The notes beneath the pieces are model-generated. The model ran no database searches and was not told where the DNA came from. It saw nothing but the letters and a program-made list of their open reading frames with translations. A stretch of DNA of 64,000 bases from Vibrio sp. 16 (GTDB lineage Bacteria > Pseudomonadota > Gammaproteobacteria > Enterobacterales > Vibrionaceae): positions 1,178,001 through 1,242,000 of the forward strand of contig NZ_OY808997.1 in the NCBI RefSeq assembly GCF_963681195.1. The letters run 5' to 3'. The translations under genes were made by a program, and so were the position numbers. The number at the start of each line of letters is the position of its first letter. Within the stretch, counting starts at the first letter, position 1. Below are positions 35,772-44,890 of this stretch, piece by piece.

Positions 35772-36407
35772 TCAGTAATAAAATCGCATCGACAAGCCAC
35801 CCTCATTCGTTGTCGCCGTGCTCTCGTGACGGTGTTTGTAAAACCCACCAAGAGAGATTCTTTCCGTTAGGTCATAATCGGTTCTCAAAACGTAAACTTC
35901 TTCATCTAGCGTATCACTGCGCCGCACTTCCATGCTCCCTTCAACGCTCCAGTTTGGACTGAACTGATATCGCGCAGTCAGATTGCCGCCCAACATAAAC
36001 CGATGATCTTTGGAAATAAACTTGTCCGTCTCGTTGTTGGTCTGATTCGCCCACAGCAGCCCCATTTTAACGCCTGCCAGCAAATCAAAAGAATCGAACA
36101 TGTTGTATCGGTAAACGACACCCGGAAGAAGGGTATATATTTCCGTGGTAGTTGTTTCCGGGTGAATAAACCGCGCTTCGTAGTCCAGCGCTAACAACCA
36201 AGATTGATTGAGTGAGTAATAACCACCAATGGCGAAGGAGGAGACATCACTATTGACACCGATATACTCATCGAGAGAACCCGCACTGGCCTCGGCGTAG
36301 ACGTAATCGTAATCAATAGGTGAAGTAGGTTCTGTTTGTTGGGCGAAGGTTGCCGTTGAAAAGGCAAAAACGAAGGGGAAAACTCGCCATATTGATGTCA
36401 CATCCAT
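35772..36407 (-). CDS. Outer-membrane beta-barrel protein
   Basis: A 211-residue exported protein: signal peptide to about residue 22 (FAFSTATFA), then alternating amphipathic strands such as WLLALDYEARFIHP, LLAGVKMGLLWAN and ISLGGFYKHRHES, ending in the aromatic C-terminus MRFYY recognised by the Bam machinery. It looks like an eight-stranded OmpA/OmpX-type or OmpW-size barrel without a periplasmic domain. Specific family and role not recognised. Monocistronic. Confidence 0.78.
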   Translation of the reverse strand: MDVTSIWRVFPFVFAFSTATFAQQTEPTSPIDYDYVYAEASAGSLDEYIGVNSDVSSFAIGGYYSLNQSWLLALDYEARFIHPETTTTEIYTLLPGVVYRYNMFDSFDLLAGVKMGLLWANQTNNETDKFISKDHRFMLGGNLTARYQFSPNWSVEGSMEVRRSDTLDEEVYVLRTDYDLTERISLGGFYKHRHESTATTNEGGLSMRFYY

Positions 36408-36550
36408 GTCGACCTCTGCGATTTAATTGACCAAACTTAGAGAAGAAAATGCTCTATTTATAATTACAATATAGCGTTAATTTAGGTACTTATGGAGACT
36501 CAAGGCAATAAATTGGGTGTTGCAATACAGAAAACAAACACCCAAGAAAA

Positions 36551-36574
36551 GAGAAAGGCCTCGATTGAGGCCTT
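36551..36574 (-). terminator. Terminator overlapping the stop of the 125-residue orphan gene
   Basis: Arms AAGGCCTC and GAGGCCTT with a 4-base loop; on the minus strand the tail is TTTCTCTTTTC. It begins on the stop codon of the gene at 36573. Confidence 0.7.
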
Positions 36575-36950
36575 AAAAGGTGATCATAAATTCATCTTGT
36601 TGGAGTCTTTGAATATTTGCGTGTGCGCGGCTACTCATTCTCTCTATTTGTTCGTTGTCTAGTTCGTAAGGCATCACGAGTTTTATTTCTTTTATGCCTT
36701 CACTCTTCGCAAGCTGAACTAAAGTCACGATGTTTACTTCATCGCTTCGACTGGTTGAAAGTGACTTTAATGCTTGCTCCCACAAGCGGTCTTCTACTGA
36801 TACCGTTTCTTTAATCGTATCTTTCCACGCCAAGCTAAAAATTGGTGCGAACGTGCTCATTGCTTCCAAGAAAGTCCATCTCTTGCTGCATGAGGCTCCG
36901 AGAAAAGAAGTATAGTCAAACACAACACTTGTCTTGCCTTGATGCTCCAT
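36573..36950 (-). CDS. Hypothetical protein, 125 residues
   Basis: I do not recognise this protein. It is soluble, without a signal peptide, and has an alpha/beta look: strand TSVVFDY, helix FLEAMSTFAPIF, a middle helical segment, strand EIKLVMPYE and helix NEQIERMSSRAHANIQRLQ. This pattern vaguely recalls STAS or CheX-sized domains but no motif supports that. It stands alone, with a terminator at its stop codon and about 200 AT-rich bases upstream that show nothing else. Confidence 0.6.
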   Translation of the reverse strand: MEHQGKTSVVFDYTSFLGASCSKRWTFLEAMSTFAPIFSLAWKDTIKETVSVEDRLWEQALKSLSTSRSDEVNIVTLVQLAKSEGIKEIKLVMPYELDNEQIERMSSRAHANIQRLQQDEFMITF

Positions 36951-37153
36951 ATCATCCCCCGTAATAACGGCAACACAGTGTTCTTAATATCTATCAAGGT
37001 CTTTGATATAGCAATAGGATATAAAACAATCATCTTTTATACCCCTTTAGCGTTTGAAAAAGCTATATAAAAACCAACGTTGTAACAACATGTGAACAAC
37101 CTGAATATATAAGAATCCAGTTGCTTAATATTTTACCCTGTAAATAATTTCAC

Positions 37154-39499
37154 TTAGCGAACATCAACAATGCGACTGGCTTTCTTGTATTGAACTCGCC
37201 ACCCTTGCCATTTCGGTAACTCCCAACGCTTAGGGTCGCCTTTGCGCAAGCCATTTTTATAAACTAGGTAAACCAGTTTCTTTTTCGGCTGATACTCGAC
37301 CGTCAAATTCAAATCACCCAACGCCAACTCAAACGGGTAAGTTTGAGCGAAATCGTCATACTCCCAGTACGGAACGCCCTCAAATACAAAATCGTCGCTA
37401 CCGAAAATTTCTAACTCAGAGGCATCGCTGAGCTCTAGCAGATCAAGCTGTTGGGTAAACCAACTGTCAAAGTTGAGCTGATCAATGTCTGTCTCTTCAC
37501 CTGCCAAACCTAACTCGACATACAATTTCCAATGCTCAATTTGACGAGTTCGCTGTTCGGCGAAACCAGGCAGCAATTCACCACGCTTGACCTGCTCTAA
37601 TATCGGTTTGACTGCATACTCTCCTTGTGCGGGCTCCAGTTTGTGCGCGACTACGCGCCCCGCATAATGAAGCTCTAGGTTCAGCATTGCTTTCCCATCA
37701 TCATAAATCACCTCACCTTGCTGCCACACTCCCATTCCTAGCTTTTCAACCAAAGTTAGCTCTGCAGGCATCACAAAGGTCGCTAAGTTTAGCGTCTGCT
37801 TCACACCACGCCCAGGTAGGCTGTGAGTATCTAATATAATCGCTGCTTGGGTGCGTGATTTGATTCGAGAGTGTCGTCCTAGCAAGACTTCTAACTCACC
37901 GTTTGCTAGCGCGTCTTGGCGTTTTTCTCGCCGCACAAACAAGAGCTCTGGATGCAGCGATACAATCGCTTCCACTAATGCATTGCGATCATAACGTGAA
38001 GCAACGCACAGTTGCGGCAGTTCAAAGGCTTCACGCATCTGCCTTGCCAGGCCTTGAGCTTCTTTAAGTACCTCTGGTTCTACCGTAACTCCCGCTAGGG
38101 TTTCGCCTCTCACCAAACGAATCGCTAGTTCACCGTCACAACCGACCGGTTCCTCTTGATCCAGCTTTTCTAGCAATTCCTCATTTGAGGACATTCGATA
38201 CAGAGTTGCGGGCGTTGCCAATACTGCCGTGAGGTCGACCATCGCCTCTTTCAACGCTTTACTTGGCATACGCGTGACAAGATCGGCGTATAGAGCGTCT
38301 ATCGGTAATGGAGAAATTTTGTGCCCGTGTGGCGTCGCGAGACCATGCTCATCGATTGCTCCCATCGAAGTCAACACACCGGTCGCTTGATAGAGTGCTT
38401 TTTGCGGTAGCGGCTCGAGAAATTCAAGCGCAGTCAGTGGATAGCCGCAGTCGGCGGCACATAACATCGCTTCGGTAAGCGTTTCCCTGTGCATTTCGGG
38501 CGGAGTCACCGACAACAACGCCGCATGTTCTCCATAAAGACGAATGCAAATGCCATCCATTACTCGCCCTGCTCGTCCTGCGCGTTGTTTGGCGCTGGCT
38601 TTGGAAATGTGTTTTAAGCTCAAGGTTGTGCGGCCGTTACGTTGCTCTGTCCGTCGTTCAAGCCCAGAATCAATCACGGCAACAATATTGGGGATAGTCA
38701 GGGAAGTTTCTGCAACGTTGGTGGCTAAAACAACTTTTCTAGTCGCCTGAACCGTCAGAGCGACTTGGCGCTGCTCATCAGTCACAGAAGCATGAAGCGG
38801 TGCGACAATTATATTTTCTATCGTCTTTAAAGCCGCTTGGCACTGAGTGATTTCTTTTCGCCCCGGTAAAAAGACCAAAATATCCCCTTCCATATCAAGC
38901 AATGCTTCAACTTCGGCTTTGACTCTTTGTTCTAGATGTCGACTATCAGGAAGCTGTCGTGAATCGGTCACGCGATGCCCTATCGCGACATCGAAATTTC
39001 GCCCTTCTGCGAACAAACGCTCGGCACCAACATATTTGGCGAGTTTGTTGCCTTCGATCGTCGCAGAGGTAATCACTAGCCGATGTGTTGACCTCTTTTT
39101 GAGCAAAGCCACCAGCAAGTCGGTATCCCAACGTCGTTCATGAAATTCATCAACAATGATCGTCGAAAATTCAGCCAATTGGTTTTCTGCGTACCAGCGA
39201 AGCGCAACCCCAGGAGTGACAAAGACAATTTCACTCGCCTCACAGAATCGATTCTCAAGCTTGATTGCGTAACCGATGGACTCACCGACAGGCTCACTTT
39301 TTTGCTCAGCCAAAAATTGGGCAAGTGACGTACACGCAATGCGCCTCGGTTCGACAACCAACACCCGACCAGTTTGCGCAGCCCAAAGCGGTAAGCAGGT
39401 CGATTTTCCCGATCCTGTTTCGGCTTCAACGATCAAATCATGTGACTGAATCTGGTCTAAAAACGTGGTTTTTATGGCGTTAATTGGTAGGTCGTTCAT
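37154..39499 (-). CDS. DEAH-type ATP-dependent RNA helicase (HrpA/HrpB-like)
   Basis: A 781-residue superfamily 2 helicase. Motif I is AETGSGKST near residue 26, motif Ia LVVEPRRIAC, motif II DEFH (VDEFHERRWDTDL) instead of DEAH, motif III SATI, motif V NVAETSLTIPN and motif VI QRAGRAGRV. A helicase-associated domain and a unique C-terminal region of about 200 residues follow (ending YKKASRIVDVR). The length and plan resemble HrpB but the N-terminus begins almost at motif I and similarity to HrpB looks moderate, so I give no symbol. RNA substrate and role are unknown. Monocistronic. Confidence 0.85.
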   Translation of the reverse strand: MNDLPINAIKTTFLDQIQSHDLIVEAETGSGKSTCLPLWAAQTGRVLVVEPRRIACTSLAQFLAEQKSEPVGESIGYAIKLENRFCEASEIVFVTPGVALRWYAENQLAEFSTIIVDEFHERRWDTDLLVALLKKRSTHRLVITSATIEGNKLAKYVGAERLFAEGRNFDVAIGHRVTDSRQLPDSRHLEQRVKAEVEALLDMEGDILVFLPGRKEITQCQAALKTIENIIVAPLHASVTDEQRQVALTVQATRKVVLATNVAETSLTIPNIVAVIDSGLERRTEQRNGRTTLSLKHISKASAKQRAGRAGRVMDGICIRLYGEHAALLSVTPPEMHRETLTEAMLCAADCGYPLTALEFLEPLPQKALYQATGVLTSMGAIDEHGLATPHGHKISPLPIDALYADLVTRMPSKALKEAMVDLTAVLATPATLYRMSSNEELLEKLDQEEPVGCDGELAIRLVRGETLAGVTVEPEVLKEAQGLARQMREAFELPQLCVASRYDRNALVEAIVSLHPELLFVRREKRQDALANGELEVLLGRHSRIKSRTQAAIILDTHSLPGRGVKQTLNLATFVMPAELTLVEKLGMGVWQQGEVIYDDGKAMLNLELHYAGRVVAHKLEPAQGEYAVKPILEQVKRGELLPGFAEQRTRQIEHWKLYVELGLAGEETDIDQLNFDSWFTQQLDLLELSDASELEIFGSDDFVFEGVPYWEYDDFAQTYPFELALGDLNLTVEYQPKKKLVYLVYKNGLRKGDPKRWELPKWQGWRVQYKKASRIVDVR

Positions 39500-39654
39500 T
39501 GTTTGTCTAAAGTTAACCGCAGGGCCGTGAAGTATATCTTGAAACCACCCTTGTTTGCAGGAATATCAGTTTACAACACTGGTTTGAATCCCTATCATTT
39601 TCGGGTTCCTGTTTCCATTGGTCTATTGGCCCTACACCCTACTTAAGGCAAGTG

Positions 39655-41343
39655 ATGAATAACGATAAACGCCCTTTATACATTCCTTATGCTGGTCCAG
39701 CACTGTTAAGTACTCCGTTGCTCAACAAAGGCAGTGCATTTACCGCACAGGAGAGAAAATATTTTAATCTTGAAGGACTGTTGCCTGAAAATACGGAAAC
39801 GATTCAAGAGCAAGTTGAACGCGCATATCAACAGTACTGCAACTTCGAAAATGATATGGATAAGCACATCTACCTGCGCAATATCCAAGACACCAACGAA
39901 ACGCTATTTTACCGATTAGTTCAAAACCACATCTCCGAGATGATGCCAATCATCTACACCCCAACCGTTGGGGCGGCATGTGAAAACTTTTCTAACATTT
40001 ACCGTCGCGGTCGTGGTCTTTTTGTTTCCTACGCAAACCGAGACCGTATTGATGACATCTTGAACAACGCATCCAACCACAACGTGAAAGTGATCGTGGT
40101 GACTGACGGCGAGCGTATTCTCGGCCTTGGCGACCAAGGTATCGGTGGTATGGGTATTCCAATCGGTAAGCTCGCGCTATACACCGCATGTGGTGGTATC
40201 AGCCCAGCTTACACACTCCCGATCGTACTCGATGTAGGTACAAACAACCCGCAACGCCTTGCTGATCCTATGTACATGGGCTGGCGTCATCCGCGTATTA
40301 CGGGAGCAGAATACGACGCTTTTGTCGAAGAATTCATGCAAGCAGTTCAACGCCGCTGGCCAGATGCATTAATCCAATTTGAAGATTTTGCACAGAAAAA
40401 TGCAATGCCTCTTCTTGAGCGCTACAAAGATCGCGTCTGCTGCTTCAATGATGATATTCAAGGTACCGCTGCGGTAACCGTTGGTTCGCTACTCGCAGCA
40501 TGCCAAGCCGCAGGCAGCAAACTTTCAGAGCAACGTGTCACCTTCTTGGGTGCAGGTTCAGCAGGTTGTGGTATCGCGGAAGCTATTATCGCGCAAATGG
40601 TATCGGAAGGCATTTCTGACGCACAAGCTCGCTCTCAAGTATTCATGGTTGATCGTTGGGGTTTATTGCAGGAAGGCATGCCTAATCTACTCGACTTCCA
40701 ACAGCGACTGGTGCAAAAACACAGCAACACCGCAGATTGGGAATCAGAGAGCAACGGATACTCACTGCTTGACGTCATGCGCAATGCTAAGCCAACCGTA
40801 TTGATTGGCGTATCTGGTGCTCCTGGCTTGTTTAGTGAAGAAGTCATCAAAGAGATGCACAAGCACTGTGCTCGCCCGATCGTCTTCCCATTGTCAAACC
40901 CGACAAGCCGCGTTGAAGCGACACCAAATGACATCATTCGCTGGACCAACGGTGAAGCATTAGTGGCAACGGGCAGCCCATTCGATCCTGTTGTTCTTGA
41001 CGGCAAGACCTACCCAATTGCTCAGTGTAACAACAGCTACATTTTCCCTGGGATCGGCCTTGGCGTTCTTGCCGTTCAAGCAAAACGCGTGACTGACGAA
41101 ATGCTGATGGAATCAAGCCGTGCACTGGCAACTTGCTCACCATTGGCCATCAATGGTCAAGGCGCATTGCTGCCACCGCTTGAAGCGATCCATTCCGTGT
41201 CGAAGAAAATCGCATTCGCCGTTGCCAAAAAAGCCATTGAGCAAGGCGTTGCGCTTGAAATTACGGATGAAGCTCTTGAAGAGTCAATCGACAGCAGCTT
41301 CTGGCAACCTGTTTACCGCCGCTATAAGCGCACGGCATTCTAA
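39655..41343 (+). CDS. maeA: NAD-dependent malic enzyme
   Basis: Oxidatively decarboxylates malate to pyruvate, producing NADH. The 562-residue enzyme has the [13 protein letters not shown] and [15 protein letters not shown] blocks of SfcA/MaeA, the divalent-metal and catalytic residues in [14 protein letters not shown] and [17 protein letters not shown], and the NAD-binding [13 protein letters not shown]. Start ATG 39655 has AAGG seven bases upstream; the GTG just before it is in frame but unneeded. It belongs with fumarase, LdhA and SdaA in malate/pyruvate interconversion. Confidence 0.95.
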   Translation: MNNDKRPLYIPYAGPALLSTPLLNKGSAFTAQERKYFNLEGLLPENTETIQEQVERAYQQYCNFENDMDKHIYLRNIQDTNETLFYRLVQNHISEMMPIIYTPTVGAACENFSNIYRRGRGLFVSYANRDRIDDILNNASNHNVKVIVVTDGERILGLGDQGIGGMGIPIGKLALYTACGGISPAYTLPIVLDVGTNNPQRLADPMYMGWRHPRITGAEYDAFVEEFMQAVQRRWPDALIQFEDFAQKNAMPLLERYKDRVCCFNDDIQGTAAVTVGSLLAACQAAGSKLSEQRVTFLGAGSAGCGIAEAIIAQMVSEGISDAQARSQVFMVDRWGLLQEGMPNLLDFQQRLVQKHSNTADWESESNGYSLLDVMRNAKPTVLIGVSGAPGLFSEEVIKEMHKHCARPIVFPLSNPTSRVEATPNDIIRWTNGEALVATGSPFDPVVLDGKTYPIAQCNNSYIFPGIGLGVLAVQAKRVTDEMLMESSRALATCSPLAINGQGALLPPLEAIHSVSKKIAFAVAKKAIEQGVALEITDEALEESIDSSFWQPVYRRYKRTAF

Positions 41344-41352
41344 CGCTACGAT

Positions 41353-41375
41353 ACAGCCCCTAAAACAGGGGCTGT
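41353..41375 (+). terminator. Hairpin after maeA
   Basis: Nine-base arms ACAGCCCCT and AGGGGCTGT with a 5-base loop, 10 bases after the maeA stop; only a short T-run. Possible partial terminator before the DUF3392 gene. Confidence 0.55.
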
Positions 41376-41382
41376 TTACATT

Positions 41383-41712
41383 ATGAATGTATTCAATTTT
41401 CTTGCTCCTGCTGGCGCGTATCTAACCCCTTACCTCAATGAGATTTCAACTGCATTGATCGCTTGTTTGTTGGTGATGGCTGGCGGCGAAATAAACAGAG
41501 TGGTTAGGCGCGCATTAAGAAACTATAACTTTGTCCTCAGAACGGTTGTTTTCATCTTGATTAACGCCTTTGGTTACGGCTTAATCATCGTTAAAGCAAC
41601 ACCTTACCTGTCTCGGACACTCGCCAATCTTGATGCTGGAATCATGTTTAGCACAGTGGTCGTCAGTTTTATTATTATCGGGACATGGGCACAGCGGAAC
41701 AAACAGATATAG
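41383..41712 (+). CDS. DUF3392-like inner-membrane protein
   Basis: A 109-residue membrane protein with three hydrophobic spans: residues 22-36 (ISTALIACLLVMAGG), 52-69 (VVFILINAFGYGLIIV) and 86-101 (GIMFSTVVVSFIIIG). It resembles the small gammaproteobacterial DUF3392 family; no function is known. The start lies 40 bases after maeA and the 3' end overlaps sanA, so it is probably cotranscribed with sanA. Confidence 0.75.
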   Translation: MNVFNFLAPAGAYLTPYLNEISTALIACLLVMAGGEINRVVRRALRNYNFVLRTVVFILINAFGYGLIIVKATPYLSRTLANLDAGIMFSTVVVSFIIIGTWAQRNKQI

Positions 41713-42458
41713 TGAGACGACCTTTTCATCGCCATCAGAATACTCGCTCTTATTTAGCGCTAGGGCTAAAGGCAACTAAGTACCTGTTGATGCTCAGCGT
41801 TTTATCGGCGGCAATCTTATTGGCAGCTGACCGCTGGATCACTCATCAAGCCAAAGACCAACTGTTTACTGATTACCAAACGTTGCCACACTTTGACGTT
41901 GCGGTTGTTCTGGGCACCAGTAAATACTTGGGCAAAGTACTGAATGAGTATTACAGCCATCGAATTGATGCGGCGATAACGCTGTTTCAACAAGAGAAAG
42001 TCGACTATTTTCTGCTCAGTGGGGATAACGCCCATCGCTCGTACAATGAGCCATGGACAATGAAACGCGATCTGCTTAAAGCTGAAGTTCCAGAGGAGAA
42101 AATCTTCCTTGATTATGCTGGATTTCGCACGCTAGATTCGGTTGTCCGTGCGAAAGAGATTTTTGACACCGACGATTTTCTTATCATCTCGCAAAAGTTT
42201 CACTGTGAACGTGCGTTGTTCATTGCCAACTCGCACAACATCAACGCTCATTGTTTTGCGGTACCGGGGCCGTCTCGTCATTCAGGGTTAAAGGTACGAA
42301 TTCGTGAAGTCTTTGCTCGTGCGAAAGCCTTTCTTGATGTTTACGTCACCAATACTCAGCCCAAGTTTCTCGGCCCTAAAGAGCCCATCCATCAAGCTGA
42401 AAACCCTCAGGTTGAACTCTCGCCGCTAGCAACCTCAGCCGCGTTGTCTACTCACTGA
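41685..42458 (+). CDS. sanA: SanA-like inner-membrane protein (DUF218/YdcF superfamily)
   Basis: A 257-residue protein with one N-terminal membrane anchor (residues 28-47, ATKYLLMLSVLSAAILLA) and a DUF218 domain. VVLGTSKYLGKVLNEYYSHRI, DYFLLSGDNAHRSYNEP, LDYAGFRTLDSVVRA and SQKFHCERALFIA track E. coli SanA closely, a protein needed for resistance to vancomycin and envelope stress at high temperature. ATG 41685 overlaps the DUF3392 gene by 28 bases; GTG 41712, overlapping only the stop codon, is an alternative. The 3' end overlaps the convergent diguanylate cyclase gene by 11 bases. Confidence 0.9.
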   Translation: MGTAEQTDIVRRPFHRHQNTRSYLALGLKATKYLLMLSVLSAAILLAADRWITHQAKDQLFTDYQTLPHFDVAVVLGTSKYLGKVLNEYYSHRIDAAITLFQQEKVDYFLLSGDNAHRSYNEPWTMKRDLLKAEVPEEKIFLDYAGFRTLDSVVRAKEIFDTDDFLIISQKFHCERALFIANSHNINAHCFAVPGPSRHSGLKVRIREVFARAKAFLDVYVTNTQPKFLGPKEPIHQAENPQVELSPLATSAALSTH

Positions 42459-43749
42459 CCTCAACTCGATTGCGCCCTTGCTGCTTAGCCACGTAGAGCG
42501 CTTCATCTGCGCGGGTCAGCATTTCGTTAACTCGCTCGTCACCTAAAGAGGCAACCCCAATACTGGTCGTCAGTGGGTCGCCATGAATCCATATATGTGA
42601 CTCCACTTTATGACGGATGCGTTCGGCAAGTTCAGCGGCGTCTTGGTTGTCTCTTCCGGGGCAAAACACCACAAACTCTTCCCCGCCCCAGCGAACCAAA
42701 CGGTCACTGGCACTGAGCGCACTTAAAGCAACCATGGTAAATTCTCTTAACACATCGTCGCCCATCGCATGTCCGTACAAATCATTAACTGACTTGAAAT
42801 GGTCGATATCAAGATAGAGAACCGACAACCGCTTACCAGCGTGCCCTGTCGCTGGGTAATGAATATCTAACCAATCACGAATCGAGTGGCGGTTCATCGC
42901 GCCCGTCAGCGCATCACGATTCGCCAATTCAGCAAAGTGTATGTTTTGCTCTTTCAGTTCTTTGTTGAGTTTGCGTAAGTGGTCTTGACGAAAATGCGCA
43001 TGCAAAATAAGTTTATGACTGCGGCGAATCTCCATCACGCTGTAAATCAACGCGAGAGAAATCCAAAACAGCAACAAGCCAAACATCAAACCTTCAGCAG
43101 ACACGTAGTACCCAATAAACTCAATACTGTGTATTGTCATTTGGTACTCACCTTCACTGTGCCCCGACCCCGTCGCGAGCTCGACTTTAGTGACATTGCT
43201 AAATTCAGGAGCAGAGTGCTGAATTGGCACTTTATTGTCGACCAACCACCACGTCATTACCTGTAGGTTTTTAATTGGAATGTCGATTGAGCCTCCACCC
43301 GAGCCTGGCGTATATTCGAGGCCGTTGTACTTTTGTGTGTACTCGTTGTCAGGTTGAGAATAGGCAGAGTTAAAATTGCGGAGGTAGAAACGCATTCTTG
43401 GACTTTCGGGGCGATCAATCTGCTCAAAGTCAATGTTCATTTTCACCGTATGAAAATGAGTCAGGTCCATACCCTCAAAGATTTTGTCGGTAAGGCCAAT
43501 AGACACGCCACAATAGGGCCAAGCGTAGTTCGCTGACTTGATCAACTCGCAGCTGAGAATCGCTTTTCCGTCCTCAACTCGGATAGATGAACGACTCTGT
43601 CCACCTGCAACTTGGTCATTGGTAGCGAGAAATTGATAAGCATCCGGGGAAATTGTGTAAACACGACTACTGCCATACATCCAATACAGTTGCATGATGA
43701 GTATCGTAACGACCACCAAAGAAAAAATGATTTTATGAACGATCTTCAA
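42448..43749 (-). CDS. Membrane-bound diguanylate cyclase
   Basis: A 433-residue enzyme producing cyclic-di-GMP. TM1 is at residues 7-25 (IIFSLVVVTILIMQLYW), a periplasmic domain of about 185 residues follows, TM2 is at about 220-237 (GLMFGLLLFWISLALIY), then a short coiled coil and the GGDEF domain from residue 277 (RDALTGAMNRHSIRDWL) with RWGGEEF (GGEEF at 355-359). The I-site RxxD position reads SASD, so it is lost. The periplasmic domain is beta-rich and unassigned; it could bind a carbohydrate-like ligand. Its 3' end overlaps sanA tail to tail. Confidence 0.92.
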   Translation of the reverse strand: MKIVHKIIFSLVVVTILIMQLYWMYGSSRVYTISPDAYQFLATNDQVAGGQSRSSIRVEDGKAILSCELIKSANYAWPYCGVSIGLTDKIFEGMDLTHFHTVKMNIDFEQIDRPESPRMRFYLRNFNSAYSQPDNEYTQKYNGLEYTPGSGGGSIDIPIKNLQVMTWWLVDNKVPIQHSAPEFSNVTKVELATGSGHSEGEYQMTIHSIEFIGYYVSAEGLMFGLLLFWISLALIYSVMEIRRSHKLILHAHFRQDHLRKLNKELKEQNIHFAELANRDALTGAMNRHSIRDWLDIHYPATGHAGKRLSVLYLDIDHFKSVNDLYGHAMGDDVLREFTMVALSALSASDRLVRWGGEEFVVFCPGRDNQDAAELAERIRHKVESHIWIHGDPLTTSIGVASLGDERVNEMLTRADEALYVAKQQGRNRVEVSE

Positions 43750-43961
43750 TGAGGATTCCTAGCAGTTACAACTAAAGATACAAAATGCCGTTTTGACAAT
43801 ACTACAACTTTAGTTCCATTTTATCTCTTTTTTACTGATGCATATGCAATAAAAACTTGAGGTCAGTCCTAAAACAACCCGCATGTCTGCCCGCTATTTA
43901 AACAAAAGAAATTTAGCACCCGTGTTATTTTTGGTGTTGATAAACCGTTTTGAACGCAGCT

Positions 43962-43971
43962 TTGCTATAAT
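43962..43971 (+). promoter_or_regulatory. Extended -10 promoter of the DUF2797 gene
   Basis: TTTGCTATAAT contains a perfect TATAAT (43966-43971) with the TGn extension, about 35 bases before the next start codon. Confidence 0.5.
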
Positions 43972-44006
43972 TCTCCGCTAAAAACACAAAACAAAAGAGC
44001 AATGTC

Positions 44007-44831
44007 ATGTCTTTAATAGCAAAAGGTACGCTAAATAAAATGCGTGCTTCTCTCGAAGGCGAGGTTCACTATCGCCTTCCGGTCGGAGATGAAGAAATCG
44101 ACCTAGCACCATTCATCGGTCAAACCCTGACTCTGACGCATACCGGTAGTATTTACTGCTGCTCTTGCGGCAAGAAAACCAAAAAAAGTTACTCTCAAGG
44201 GCACTGCTTTGTTTGCATGAAAAAGCTCGCTAGCTGCGACATGTGCATCATGAAGCCTGAGACGTGTCACTACGATCAAGGTACTTGTCGCGAGCCACAG
44301 TGGGGTGAAGAAAATTGCATGGTGGACCATTTCGTCTACCTTTCGAACACGTCGAGTCTGAAAGTCGGTATTACACGCCACACTCAAATCCCTACCCGTT
44401 GGATTGACCAAGGCGCCACACAAGGCTTGCCGATCTTTAAAGTCAAAACTCGTCATATCTCAGGGTTGATCGAAGTAGAACTCGCCAAGCATATTGCAGA
44501 CAAAACCAATTGGCGCACGCTGCTCAAAGGCGATGGTGAACCAATGGCGCTGGAAGAAAAGTTCGCGCAGTTGCTGCCGCTTGTGGAAGACAAAATCGCA
44601 CAAATTCGTGCTCAATTTGGTGATGACGCAATTGAAGTGCTCAATGCAGAGACCACATCTATCCAATATCCGGTAACGCAGCATCCAACCAAAATCACTT
44701 CTCACAACTTTGATAAGAACCCAGAAGTGACAGGCGTACTTCAAGGAATTAAAGGTCAGTACATGATCTTTGATACTGGCGTGATCAACATTCGCAAATT
44801 CACATCTTACGAAGTGGAAGTCAGTAGCTAG
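44007..44831 (+). CDS. DUF2797 family protein with Cys-rich zinc-like motif
   Basis: A 274-residue cytoplasmic protein of the DUF2797 family as I recall it. Residues 51-100 hold many Cys: CCSCGKK, HCFVCMKKLASCDMC, CHYDQGTC and CMVDHF, likely one or two zinc sites. The following segment VYLSNTSSLKVGITRHTQIPTRWIDQGA resembles the GIY-YIG-like fold (Y.. ..KVGIT... .R...), suggesting a nuclease-like domain, though catalytic residues were not verified. Function unknown. Monocistronic with an extended -10 promoter and a shared terminator. Confidence 0.8.
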   Translation: MSLIAKGTLNKMRASLEGEVHYRLPVGDEEIDLAPFIGQTLTLTHTGSIYCCSCGKKTKKSYSQGHCFVCMKKLASCDMCIMKPETCHYDQGTCREPQWGEENCMVDHFVYLSNTSSLKVGITRHTQIPTRWIDQGATQGLPIFKVKTRHISGLIEVELAKHIADKTNWRTLLKGDGEPMALEEKFAQLLPLVEDKIAQIRAQFGDDAIEVLNAETTSIQYPVTQHPTKITSHNFDKNPEVTGVLQGIKGQYMIFDTGVINIRKFTSYEVEVSS

Positions 44832-44857
44832 GATTCCGCTAGCTTTTAGTGACATAC

Positions 44858-44885
44858 AAAAGACCTCCAACTGGGAGGTCTTTTT
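44858..44885. terminator. Bidirectional terminator after DUF2797 gene
   Basis: Arms AAAAGACCTCC and GGAGGTCTTTT with a 5-base loop, T-rich on both strands, between convergent genes. Confidence 0.85.
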
Positions 44886-44890
44886 CATCG

